DNA of 64,000 nucleotides from Medakamo hakoo (Eukaryota; Chlorophyta; Trebouxiophyceae; Coccomyxaceae). Of this stretch, positions 22,052 through 32,099 are shown piece by piece (the stretch's first letter is position 1; every line of letters begins with the position of its first letter). The translations under genes were made by a program, and so were the position numbers. The notes below the pieces were generated by a model. It made no database searches, was not told the origin of the DNA, and saw only the letters and a list, made by a program, of their open reading frames with translations. Location: positions 186,001-250,000 of the forward strand of contig CP089459.1 of NCBI GenBank assembly GCA_026636295.1, read 5' to 3'.

Positions 22052-22575
22052 TTTTAGCTGCACGCTCTAATGCACAAGAGTGGTAGGCGTGCGCCCCAGC
22101 ATGGAGAGGGAGAGAGGGAGGAGAGAGAGAGAGAGAGAGAGCCAGAGAGAGCGGCGTGTTGCTCGACGGCGGCAACGAAATAGAAAACGCGCGACCAGCG
22201 CGACAGTGGCGGACCGTGTCTGCCCTCCGCACTAGCTCATCAAGGTTTTTGATCAGCAGTGAACCGACGTTGAAAGTGCAGCGCGGAGTGGGCGCCTGCT
22301 GGCGGCGTGGTGGCTCTCACGTGAGAGCCACGTCAAAACGCGCGACGAAACCTCTCTGTCCCTCAGTCATCCATGTCTCATTTTTGTTTTCGTTTCACAC
22401 CCCGAATACACGGCAATCAACCCACGCACAATCGTGCCGTCCCCTCTCCCACCCATGATCTAATACAAAATGCGGCAGCAGCACAGCGCTCGGGTCAAAT
22501 GTCCCCGGCAGCAGCGCTCGCCCGAAAGCGCCACAGCAAACAAAAAAACATTTCTCTCTCCCGCGCCTGGGTCGC
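22052..22575. other. Spacer D-E with GA repeat and palindrome
   Basis: 524 bases between D and E, AT-richer than the coding sequence. It has a GA-rich simple repeat (about 22103-22150) and a perfect 22-bp palindrome at 22310-22331. No exon seen. Confidence 0.5.
22310..22331. promoter_or_regulatory. 22-bp perfect palindrome centred on CACGTG
   Basis: GTGGCTCTCAC followed directly by its reverse complement. The centre is the G-box/E-box hexamer CACGTG. It lies about 260 bases upstream of the D start codon on the minus strand, so it could be a bHLH or bZIP site for gene D. That role is inferred. Confidence 0.5.
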
Positions 22576-23535
22576 TCACGGGCGACTCAAGGTTTGGACG
22601 GACCCCACATCGCCCAGCCAGTGCGCCGCGCTGGCGGCCGCGCTACCCACACAACCCTCCGGCCGCGGCAGCGCCGCGCCCAGCCCCAACCAGGCCAGCG
22701 TGCCAAACGTCGCGGCCGCGCCGAGGCCGCCTGTTGCCGCATGCAGCAGCGCGACCGGCCACGGTCGCCGCGGTGGGCGCCGTCGTTGGGCGTGTGCGGG
22801 GGCTGCGCCAGGTGGCGCGGCCGCCCAAGTCAGGGCCAAGACCGCCAAATACAGGCCGTCCGTGACTTTGACGCACGCGTGCTGGCCGCACGCGGCGGCG
22901 AGGGGTTCCGGGAGTGGGGAGGCGGACGGGGCACGGCCACCACTGCCGTCAGCCACGCCCGCGCCAAGCGTCGCGGCCAGGGCCGCGCGCGCGCCCGCCG
23001 ACCACAAGTCTTCCAGTCGGCCGTAGAAGAAGCGCAGGACAGGGTAGGTGGACAGGGAGCCGCGGCAGCCCGCGGGCGTGGTGACGGCGACGAGGACGGC
23101 CTGGGCGACAAGGCTGGCCGCCAGGCGGGGCCCCCGCCCGCCCACGGCCGCGTTGGTCGACAGGTTGAGGAACAGGAGCATGGACTGGCCGTGGCGCGTC
23201 AACCAAAAGTGCGGCCACGCCACGGCCGGCGGCAGGTCGTGGCGGCGGCCGTCCGACAGGGCGAAGCAGGCCGAGTGCGCGCCGGCAAAGAGGGTGCGCA
23301 GCGCGACGGCGAGCGTGGCGCGGTTGCGCGGGCCGTACGCCCGCGGGCCGCCCGTGCGCGCCAGGGACGCGACCAGCAAGAAGAGCGCGCCCCACGCAGT
23401 GCAGTAGGCGATGGCGTGGGTCCCCGTGATCAGGTTGATGCCGGCGCAGCACATGACGGCGGCGAGCGTGTATGTCCACGCGTCGTTGGTGTGCGAGGAG
23501 GCGGCCGCCCGCCGCGCCGGCGGTGGTGGCACCAT
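22576..23535 (-). CDS. Array gene E: tandem 7-TM cysteine-motif family
   Basis: Single-exon member, 319 residues from ATG 23535. Marks are INLITGTHAIAYC, GPRAYGPRNRATLAVALR, AGAHSACFAL, RHGQSMLLFLNLS, TTPAGC, RFFYGRLEDLWS, CGQHACVKVTDGLY and LPRPEGC. It shares TTPAGC and the VT-LY pattern with F and G rather than the TQ form of A-D. The invariant HN of segment 3 is HS here. Function unknown. Confidence 0.8.
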   Translation of the reverse strand: MVPPPPARRAAASSHTNDAWTYTLAAVMCCAGINLITGTHAIAYCTAWGALFLLVASLARTGGPRAYGPRNRATLAVALRTLFAGAHSACFALSDGRRHDLPPAVAWPHFWLTRHGQSMLLFLNLSTNAAVGGRGPRLAASLVAQAVLVAVTTPAGCRGSLSTYPVLRFFYGRLEDLWSAGARAALAATLGAGVADGSGGRAPSASPLPEPLAAACGQHACVKVTDGLYLAVLALTWAAAPPGAAPAHAQRRRPPRRPWPVALLHAATGGLGAAATFGTLAWLGLGAALPRPEGCVGSAAASAAHWLGDVGSVQTLSRP

Positions 23536-24023
23536 CTTTTTTTTTCTCCCGCCGCGCTCCAGGGGGGTAAGAGAGAGGGGGGAGCCTCTGCAACAGTCGC
23601 CCGCCGTCTCAGAGAAAAGACACACAGAGAGAGGACAGACGACCCGCAATCTCACCTGCTTCTTCTCCCTGTCTCGCAGAAGAAGCAGGGGTTGAGGATG
23701 GGGATGGGGTGTCGGGGGCCGTCACGCGAGGCGGCTAGAAAATGCGGCTTTGCAGCAACGAAAAACGACCACGCCCAAACCCAGTGCTACCGTTTCACTG
23801 CTTCACAAGGCTTCAGGCCGAAGCTTATAAATACCAGTCACGTAAATAGCAAGGATTCAGCCATGGCGGGTGGGTGGGAAGGGCCTGGGCCGCGGCCGGA
23901 AAGAGGGCGAGCGAGCGCGCCCCTTTTTTTTCGTCGTCGCTCTGTCACTGTACTCATTTTTTTCGTCTGGACAAAATAAACACTCCTTTGGATTCAACAA
24001 GCAACAAAATAGAAACTCTCCTG
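23536..24023. other. Spacer E-F
   Basis: 488 bases with AT-rich stretches. TATAAATA occurs at 23826-23833 (TATTTATA on the minus strand, 291 bases upstream of the E start). I see no supported exon; a 38-codon plus-strand ORF after it has no recognisable content. Confidence 0.4.
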
Positions 24024-24917
24024 CTATATCACGCCCGCATCCCACCGCTCTAAGTAATGCCACGTCGCCGCGGCCGCCGCGCCTGCACAGCCGGCAGGCC
24101 GAGGGTTGAGCCGCGGCAGGCCGGCCCACGTCGCGACCGACACGCCCGCCACCACGGCCGCCACGCCCAGCCGCCCACGCCCACTCCCCCGGGGAGCGAC
24201 CGCCCAGGACAGAGCGGCCACCAGGGCGTAGAGCGCGAGCGTGACTTGCACGCACGCGTGCCGAGCGCACGCGGCCGCGTCGGCGGGCGGGAGGTCGGGC
24301 GCCGCGGCCGCACGCGCGGCGCCTCCCCACAGGTCCACCACCCGGCTGAACAGGGGCTGCAGGGCCCGGTACGCCAGGACGCTTTTGCAACCGGCGGGCG
24401 TGGTCGCCGCCGCCACCACCGCCTGCGCGCCCAGCACGGCCGCGAGGCGCGGCCCGGCCGGCCACGCGACCGCCAGGTTGAGCAGGAAGACGAGGACCGG
24501 CCCGAACCGGCTGGTCCAGAAGGCGGGCCAGGGGTGGGCGCCGACAGCGGCGGGCACGCCGTGGCGGAAGCCCTGGGAGAGGGCCAGGATGGAGTTGTTG
24601 ACGCCCGCGAGGAGGACGGCCAGGGCGGCGGCCAGCCGCGCGCGCGCCGCGGGCGACAGGCGGCCGGACAGGACGCTGTGGGCCGCCGTCGCAAAGAGGG
24701 CGGTGCAGGCCGCGCAGTACGCGAGCGCAGCCGTCCCCGTCGTGGTGTTGAAGGCTGCGATGTGCGCCAGGGAGATGAGGGCGTACGCCGCCGCGTCCGT
24801 CGCGGGCGCGGTCAGGTGGTGGTGGCGGCGGCAGTGGGGCGGCCACGCGGCGGGCGTCGGCGCGCGCGCATCACTCGCCGCCTCGCGTCCGCCACGCCGC
24901 GCCAGGTCAGCGCTCAT
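24024..24917 (-). CDS. Array gene F: tandem 7-TM cysteine-motif family
   Basis: Single-exon member, 297 residues from ATG 24917. Marks are FNTTTGTAALAYCAAC, NNSILALSQGFRHG, SRFGPVLVFLLNLA, TTPAGC, FSRVVDLWGG, CARHACVQVTLALYALV and NPRPAGC. It is most like gene G, especially in the LALYALVAxLSWAVAP segment. Only 160 bases separate its start from the stop of G, the shortest gap in the array. Function unknown. Confidence 0.8.
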   Translation of the reverse strand: MSADLARRGGREAASDARAPTPAAWPPHCRRHHHLTAPATDAAAYALISLAHIAAFNTTTGTAALAYCAACTALFATAAHSVLSGRLSPAARARLAAALAVLLAGVNNSILALSQGFRHGVPAAVGAHPWPAFWTSRFGPVLVFLLNLAVAWPAGPRLAAVLGAQAVVAAATTPAGCKSVLAYRALQPLFSRVVDLWGGAARAAAAPDLPPADAAACARHACVQVTLALYALVAALSWAVAPRGSGRGRLGVAAVVAGVSVATWAGLPRLNPRPAGCAGAAAAATWHYLERWDAGVI

Positions 24918-25077
24918 GAGCGATGCCGACGATTAGGCAGGACAGGCAAGCTACGACCTGGGCCGCGCCATGGTCGATCGGGGCGGGGCGGATTTTGACG
25001 GGCAAACGAGCCGGCAAAGGAAAAGGGGAGAGCGCTTTCGGTGTGTGACTAACCGCCCCAGCGCGCCCGGCCTCCCG

Positions 25078-26037
25078 TCACGCCCGCCCAACACACTCGC
25101 CCGGCCGCGGCAGCAGGCGGGGTAGGCCCGTCCACACTGCACCCGCCACAGCCACCGGCACCCACCAGCCGCCCAGGCGGCCGTGTCGCCGCCGCGTGCC
25201 GCCCGGCAGCGACGCGGGCGCGGGCGCGACGGCCCAGGAGAGGCCGGCCACCAGGGCGTAGAGCGCGAGCGTGACGACGACGCACGCGTGGTCGCCGCAG
25301 GCGGGCGGGGCGGGGTGCGGCGGCGGGGCGCCCGGCACGGCGGCCGCATCCCCCAGCGCCGCCCGCGCCGCCGCCCGCCAGCCCGCGCCCCACACATCCG
25401 CCAGGCGCGTGAAGAAAGGGGCCATGACCTCGTACGCGGCGAGGGACTTGCGACAGCCCGCCGGCGTGGTGGCGGCGGCGACGACGCCCTGCACGGTCAG
25501 CAGGGCAAGCAGGCGCCGGCCGCGCGGGAAGCCGGCCGCCAAGTTGAGCAGCAGCACGTGGAGCGGGCCAAACCGGGTGGACCAAAAAAACGTCCACGGC
25601 CGGGTCGTGGCCGAGCCGGGGACGCGCCTGAAGCCTTCCGACAGCGCCAGCACCGTGTTGTGCAGGAACCCGGCCAGGATGCAGAGCGCGGCGGCCAGCC
25701 CGTCCCGCCGCGCGGGCGTGAAGCCGGCCTCGCCAAAGGCCGCGGTCCAGGCCGCGCACAGGAAGACGGCCGCGCACCCGACGCAGTACGCGACGGCGGC
25801 CGTGCCCGTCGTCATGTTGATGCCCGCCAGGTCGACGGCCGCGGCCAGGACGTACGCCGCGGCGTCCATGGTGGCTCTGTGAGCGTGGGAGCCGGCGGCG
25901 CACGCGTCGGGCGTCGTCAGGGCGGGGGCGGCGGCGGTCGCAGCGGCGGTGGTGGCTGGGTTGGGGCGCGTCGCCCCCGTCCGAGCCGGCAGCGCAGAGG
26001 AGGCAATTGGCGGTTCGCTCCCGCTCCGGGACGCCAT
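25078..26037 (-). CDS. Array gene G: tandem 7-TM cysteine-motif family
   Basis: Last member, single exon, 319 residues from ATG 26037. A later ATG at 25869 starts right at the conserved DAAAYVLAAAV. Marks are INMTTGTAAVAYC, LHNTVLALSEGF, TRFGPLHVLLLNLAAG, TTPAGC, FFTRLADVWG, CGDHACVVVTLALYALV and LPRPGEC. It ends shortly after PRPxxC. A glycosyltransferase gene in the same orientation follows upstream. Function unknown. Confidence 0.8.
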   Translation of the reverse strand: MASRSGSEPPIASSALPARTGATRPNPATTAAATAAAPALTTPDACAAGSHAHRATMDAAAYVLAAAVDLAGINMTTGTAAVAYCVGCAAVFLCAAWTAAFGEAGFTPARRDGLAAALCILAGFLHNTVLALSEGFRRVPGSATTRPWTFFWSTRFGPLHVLLLNLAAGFPRGRRLLALLTVQGVVAAATTPAGCRKSLAAYEVMAPFFTRLADVWGAGWRAAARAALGDAAAVPGAPPPHPAPPACGDHACVVVTLALYALVAGLSWAVAPAPASLPGGTRRRHGRLGGWWVPVAVAGAVWTGLPRLLPRPGECVGRA

Positions 26038-26272
26038 CCGCCCCCTCGCGTTGCGGTGCTGAGTGTCCCTAGCACGCAGCAGGAAAGGCGTGGCCGGTGT
26101 TCACGCCATGGCCTGGCGGCGGCGGCGGAGGATGAAGCAAGAGAAGGCAAGGACCGAAAGAGTGAGAACCGGCGACGGGGACGGTCCTGCGGCTCTCCCA
26201 CACACACAAACATGCTCAGACGAAGAAAACAAAAACACTCGCTCTGCACTCTCTCTCTCTCTCATCATCAGA

Positions 26273-26375
<103 letters not shown>

Positions 26376-26377
<2 letters not shown>

Positions 26378-28576
26378 ACCCAAAGGACGCCCCCACCTTT
26401 TTGTTCAGCTCGCGGAACGCCAGGCCGATCTCCTTGCCGTTGATGACGCCGCTCGCGCCCTGCACCGGGTTGAAGTCTTTGATGGTCCACACCAGGCCGA
26501 CGGCGGCGAGGGCCGAGCCGGCGGAGACGAGCTGGGCCAGGCGGCAGGCCAGGTGCAGCAGGATGCCGGGGCCGCCGACCGCGGCGTACGCGAGCAGCAA
26601 AAACGGTGGCACGGCCGCGTGCGCGGCCCACAGCACGGAAATGAGCAGCGGCGACAGCACGGCCGCGCCGGCGACCAGCTGCCAGATGGCGACGGCGATG
26701 GTGACGGCCAGCACGAACAGGAAGACGGCGTGCAACCAGACGTCGCCGACGATGGACGGGTTGGACAGCTTGCCCTTGCCCTTGGCCGTCGCCTTGAAGG
26801 AGACGGAGGAACAGCAGAAGAAGATGCGCGCCCACAGCATGCGCCAGGCGGCTTTGACGTACGCCCACCACAGGATGGAGTTGGCGATGTCGGCAAACCA
26901 CAGGGCCTCGACGTGGCGCGGCGTGCGCACGTAAAACTGGAGGAGCGTCGTCGCCGCGGTGTACGCCGTCAGCGCGCCCGCAAACCAGCGGTCGATGATG
27001 CACGGGAAGATGCCCGCCCAGATGGTGATGAGCGGGATGGCGGTGTAGGTGGGGATGGTGAGCGCCGACACCAGGTAGCACCAGACGCCGGAGCAGTAGA
27101 GCAAGCGGTCGCGGAGGGGGAGGCCGGCCTGGACGAGCGGGTTGCGGCGCGGGTGGAAGACGATCTTTTCGTTTTTTTTTGTTGTTGGTTGGTTGGAGAG
27201 GGTTTGTGTGAGCGTCCTTTGTTTGCGCCGCAACAAAAGACCGCGTGTGGCGTCAACACCCCCTCAAACAACTCACCTGGAAGTGGCCTTTGGCCCAGCG
27301 CGAGCGCTGCTGGAAACAGTTGCGCACGCCGGACGGCGCTTCGCCGACGGCCAGGTAGGCTTGCACGTACCGACAGTGCCAGCCCCGCTTTTTCAGCTCC
27401 ATGCCCAGGGCGTAGTCTTCGGTGAGCGTGTACTCGGGCGACCAGCCGGCGTCGCGGAACTGGTGTTTTGTGGGTGGTGTGGGTGGTGGTTGGAGAGGAA
27501 TGGGATGGAAAAACCAACTAAGGCTTGCCGCCCGCCCATGTTCACCACACGCACAAACTCACCGCTTTCGCCCGGACTAAAAAGTTGGTCCCGGTGCAGG
27601 AAATGAAGCCGACGGCGTCGTACCCGGGCTGGGCGTACTCCCAAAAGTGGATGTTGGAGTGGTTGAAGATGTCGGAGTGCAGGTCGAGGTTGTGGAAGCA
27701 CTGTGTGTATGACAAAGGCGGGTGGGGGTGGACGGATGGACGGGCGGGGTGGACGGGACGGGGTTGGCGCGCGGCTTGGCGCGCGCGCACCTCCCACCCT
27801 CCCTCTCGCTCCTCCTCCTCCTCCTCCATCGTCCGCCGCACCTGGGGCGACAACACCATGGCCACGTCGTCGCCGCCGTCGAACAGGGGCAGCGTGCGGG
27901 CGAAGAACTCGGACGTCGCGACCTGGTCCGCGTCAAAGACGCACACCAGCTCATTGCCCGGGATCTCGACGCCGTCGGGGTAGAGCTGGCGGCACACGTT
28001 GTTCAGGTTGCCCGACTTGCCGTTCATTTCGCCTGGGGGGCGGGACCGGCCGGACACGTAGACAAAGCCGGGTCCCAGCCCGCGCACCCAGGCCTTTTTG
28101 GCCTTGTCCCGGCCGTCGTCGCACAGGTACACAGTCCGCGCGCACCCGGCCGGCAGGGGCGCCGCCGCCGCGGCCAGGATGGTGCGCTGCACGATGTCCA
28201 GGTCTTCCTTGTAGCACGGCACGAGCACGCGGACGTGGTACGGCAGCGCGACGGCCGGCATGCCGGGGACGGGGTGGCCCGGGTCCGGCCGCGCCCGCTC
28301 GTGCAGGGGGATGAAGAGCAGGTTGTACGCGTACAGCGCCACCGTGGTCGCGCCCACGGCTTCGACGGCCAGGACGAACCAGCCGTACCCGGCGTACGCG
28401 CCCGTGAGCCCCTTGAGCGTGCGGGCGATGCGGACGTACAGGTAAAAGGCCAGGGACGCCAGCCAGAGCAGGGTCAGGGCCCACGCGGTCGGGTTGGGGC
28501 GGGACGACCGCGCAAAGGCGTAGCCCAACGCCCCCCGGCCGACGGCCGTGGGCGGCAGGCGGGAGTGGGACGGCGT

Positions 28577-28609
<33 letters not shown>

Positions 28610-29086
28610 GCCAGCCGCAGTCCCGGCTTCCATCGTGGCCGCGACGTCTGGCGCCGCGCCGGGCGCGACGGACCCGGACGTCGCCCAGGCGGCCGGCGGC
28701 GGCGCGGGCTGGTAGGGCGCGGGGCGCGGGGAGGAGGGCGGCGGCGCGGCGGCCGCGGCCGTCGGTTCGGGCACGACGCCGACGCGGGAGTCGTCAAAGG
28801 CGGGCGCACCCGTTTCCGAAGACCGGCGGTGACTGGGCGGCGGCGCGGGCGCGACGGTGCCGGAGGTGCGGCGGGAGGAGGGCGGGCCTGCGGGCGCGGG
28901 GTGGGGAGAGGGAAGGGGTCGCCGTCAGTTTCGGCCACCCACACAAAACCGCCACGCACACCCCCCCCCCTGCCCACCTCCTCTCTCACCTGGTGGCGCC
29001 TGGTCCGCGGTCGCACGAGCCGAGCCCAGCGGCGAAAAGGCTTCCACGCCGCCCGGGCGTGGAGACGGGTCGGGCGTGGGCGCCAT
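26376..29086 (-). CDS. Processive family-2 glycosyltransferase (cellulose synthase-like)
   Basis: Membrane polysaccharide synthase of the GT2 family. Exons are 29086-28990, 28887-27842, 27700-27563, 27459-27277 and 27164-26376, giving 750 residues in phase. After a Pro/Ala-rich N-tail come two TM helices. The catalytic domain has YLCDDG (about residue 289), VFDADQVA (about 349), LTEDYALGMELKKRG (about 441) and QQRSRWAKGHFQ (about 478), the D,D,D,QxxRW set of cellulose, hyaluronan and mannan synthases. Five or six TM helices follow. The product cannot be told from motifs. It lies beside the 7-TM array in the same direction, and its promoter faces a PhyH gene. Confidence 0.88.
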
Positions 29087-29394
29087 GGCTTGTGTTGTGT
29101 GTGTGCCTGGGGAGGAGGTCGGAGAGAGGAGCGTGAGCCGATGCCTGCCAAAAAAAAAAAGGGGCCGCAGCAGCAGGGGCGGTCGCGCCACTCTCCCCTG
29201 CTGTCGCACACCCCGACAGAAATGTGTGAAGCCTGCACAACGCACTGGGAATATGCCCGAGTCGAAAAACCAGGCGGCGCCTCTGTCCAGCCGCGTCCAG
29301 GCGAGTGGGCGCGGGCGCGCGCTTGCTCCCCTTGCCGCGAGGAAAAACGAGTGAGAAGGCCCCACACATTCGTTTCGTTTGTCGTCGCCCAGCC
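29087..29394. promoter_or_regulatory. Shared promoter region GT2 / PhyH
   Basis: 308 bases between two diverging start codons. No TATA box is seen. Candidate bidirectional promoter by position. Confidence 0.35.
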
Positions 29395-30306
29395 ATGCCG
29401 CCTCCCACGCCCGCCGACAAGGCGGCTGAGGGCGGCGCCGCCAGCACCTCCCTCACCGACCCTTACCCGCTCACGGCCGAGCAACGCGCGTCCTTCACAC
29501 GCGACGGCTTCGTCCGCCTGCCGGACTTTTTCTCCCCTGCCAACCTCGAGACCGCCCGGTCCGCCGTCCTCCCGGCCATCGCCTCCACCCCGCCGCCTGC
29601 GCCGCTCGAAGACGACGCCGCCTACGCAGCCGCTTTCACGCAGCTCATGAACCTGTGGGAAGGCCACCCGGCCGTCGCGGCGTTTGCGTTCTGCCCCCGC
29701 CTGGCCGGCACCGCCGCGCGCCTGCTGGGCGCCCGCGCCGTCCGCGTCTACCACGACCAGGCCCTGTTCAAGGCGCCGGGGGCGGGGCCGACCGGCTGGC
29801 ACGCCGACGGGTTTTACTGGCCGCTGCGCTCGCGGGACGGCGGCGACGTGCGCGCGTGCACGGCGTGGGTGCCCCTGGACCCCGACGGCTGCCCGGCCGC
29901 GCGCGGCCCGCTGCAGTTTGCGGCCGGGTCGCACGCCCCGCCCCTCGCCTCCACCCGGTCCTCCGGCATCAGCAGCACGTCGGACGGCGCCATCGCGGCG
30001 GAGGTGGAGGGGCGGGGGTGTGACGTCGTGGGCGGCGGGTTTGGGGTGGGGGAGGTGTCCTTCCACGCCGCGTGGACGGCCCACCGCGCGGACGGCAATG
30101 GGTCGGACACCGCCCGCCGAGTGTTCACGGTGATTTTCGTGGACGCGGACGCGGTCGCCGCCCCGCCCGCCCACGCCAACCACGAAGCCGACTACCAAAG
30201 GTGGTTGCCGGGCGTGCGGCCGGGCGACGGCCTGGGCGGGTGCGCGAAGACGCCGGTGGTGTTTAGTGAGGACGGCGGCGGTGGTGGTGGCGGGCCGGCA
30301 GCGTAG
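29395..30306 (+). CDS. Phytanoyl-CoA dioxygenase (PhyH) family protein
   Basis: Fe(II)/2-oxoglutarate oxygenase of the PhyH family, single exon, 303 residues. The family opening is LTAEQRASFTRDGFVRLPDFF. The iron ligands are His and Asp in TGWHADGFYW and a distal His in the FHAAWTAHRADGN segment. The 2-oxoglutarate arginine is in ARRVFTVIFVD. FAAGSH precedes the distal His as usual. No signal or transit peptide is clear. The substrate is unknown; algal PhyH proteins act on varied lipids and metabolites. Confidence 0.88.
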   Translation: MPPPTPADKAAEGGAASTSLTDPYPLTAEQRASFTRDGFVRLPDFFSPANLETARSAVLPAIASTPPPAPLEDDAAYAAAFTQLMNLWEGHPAVAAFAFCPRLAGTAARLLGARAVRVYHDQALFKAPGAGPTGWHADGFYWPLRSRDGGDVRACTAWVPLDPDGCPAARGPLQFAAGSHAPPLASTRSSGISSTSDGAIAAEVEGRGCDVVGGGFGVGEVSFHAAWTAHRADGNGSDTARRVFTVIFVDADAVAAPPAHANHEADYQRWLPGVRPGDGLGGCAKTPVVFSEDGGGGGGGPAA

Positions 30307-30526
30307 AGCATAGAGGGATGGACAGGCGGGGCGGCGAGCGCGTGCGGGCGGGGAATGAGAGGACGCAAAAAAAAAAAAAAACGTGCAAGCGAGGAAGCCA
30401 CTCGACCTGCCCTTTTTTTTTTGATTGCAGAAAACGTCCCCGCAGAAAAAAACACGCATTCCCCCCCGAGTCTCTCTCGCCCTCTCCCACTCTCTCCGCC
30501 GTCCAAAGCTCAATCAAGGGCGCCCA

Positions 30527-31823
30527 TCAAGCCTTGGGCTTGACGGCCGACCCGCCCGACCGCAGGGACCGGGCCAGGCCAACCTTGGACAGCTTGCGGC
30601 GCGCGCCCGCGCCGTCGACGGCCACGCCCGCGCCCGGCACGGCCTCCTCCTTCTCCGTCAGCGTCAGCTCGACGTGGCAGGGCGAGGACAGGTACGGGCC
30701 GATGCGGCCGTGGGCCCGGTACGTGCGCCGCCGCTGCTTCATGGCCTGGTTGACCTGGATGTGGGAAATGTACAGGCGGTCGGTGTCGAGGCCCTTCACC
30801 TCGGCGTTGGCTTCCGCGTTGCGGAGCAGGCCCAGGAGCAGTTCCACCGACTTGGTCGGCCAGCGGCCCTGGCCGGTGGTGGAACCCTCGTTCTTGGCCT
30901 GGGCGGTGCGGCCGACGCCGCCGCAGAAGCGGCGGAAGGGGATGACGCGCGTCTTGGCGAGCACGGCCTCCAGGTAGGACTTGGCCTTGCCCAGCTCCAT
31001 CTTGCGCAGGGCGTGCGCGGCTTCCCGCGTGTTCTTGAAGTGGGTGCGGAGGTCGCTGTTGGAGTGGTCGAGGGGTCGGGTGATGGGCGGGTGAGAGTGG
31101 CAGCGGGCGGGTGCGTGGGGGGAGGTGGTGGTGGTGGTGGGTCGAGCAAGGGGTGCGGGGCGAGCACCGATCTCTGCCCGCGTTTTGATGGGACACACGG
31201 CCGCGGGGCGGCGAGGGCCGCGGGGCGAGTGTCACCCATGCCGGTGCTGTCAAGATGGGCGTCGCCATCTATTCAGCATGGCGTGGCTCGTTCAGCGGGG
31301 CGGCTTGCCGCCGGCGGCGGCGCGGAAAAGAGGGCCAGAGCGGCGGCGCGCGGGCCCGACGGCGGCCGCCGCGGGTCGAGTTGACGCCCGGCAGGCCGCT
31401 CGTGCGTTATCCGTCCACGCCCACGCATCGCCAGTGTGTCGCGGATAAGTTGTGCGCCTCCTTCAAGGCGGCGGCCGGGTGAAAGCAGTCACCGGTGGCT
31501 CCAGAGCCGCCTCGACGCGACTCTGGCGCGCACTCGCGGCGGCGCACTCGCATCGCGTGCGAACGCGGACAGCGTCCTGGATCGACCAGGGACCGCCCAT
31601 GCCCACGCCCAATTTCACACGATGCTCGGGTGTTTGGACCACGAGCGGGAAGCGACGTGTTCGAGACAGCGCCCGGCCTCGCACCGTGGCCGGCCTGCAC
31701 ACCGATCGGAGGCCGGGTGCCGCCACCAACAAAACACTCCACCTCCCGCCTCGTCCGCCCCTCTCACCTGCCGCGAGCCTTGGCCGACTTCTCGGGGTTG
31801 GGGTCCTGGGCGTACTTCACCAT
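30527..31823 (-). CDS. RPL17: 60S ribosomal protein uL22 (L17)
   Basis: Cytosolic large-subunit protein uL22. Exon 1 (31823-31768) gives [18 protein letters not shown]. It joins exon 2 (31055-30527) in phase to give 194 residues. Exon 2 has [34 protein letters not shown] and [20 protein letters not shown], all diagnostic. The C-terminal extension is basic and Gly/Ala-rich. The 712-base intron is much longer than most here. Head-to-head with NMD3, with 276 bases between the start codons. Confidence 0.93.
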
Positions 31824-32099
31824 CGCGCGTTGCTGTCTCTGTTTTTCCTTCGTGAAAAACGAACGGGAGAGTGAGGCAGCGGGGGAGAGTGTGGCAGCAG
31901 CAGGAGTTTTTTTTTTTGTCGCTCACTCGTCACATTCTCGCACTCCCGCGGCCGCACTAGTACACAGCGTGTGCGGGCCGCCGCGCCGCTTCGCACGGGC
32001 CCGCCCACCCCAGCCGCCAATCCCAGCGGACACCCAGACATCTCTAGGTGCACTGTACTCCCTACACTTCCGCTCTGCACCCGCCAAACCCCGCGCCGC

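Noticed and set aside
23826-23833. TATAAATA box with a following 38-codon plus-strand ORF
   Set aside because: The ORF has no family content or conserved features. On the minus strand the element is 291 bases from the gene E start, too far to call a core promoter with confidence.
16445-26037. Array considered as rhodopsin-like GPCRs or TspO proteins
   Set aside because: No DRY, NPxxY or retinal-lysine motif is present, and the length and tryptophan pattern do not fit TspO.
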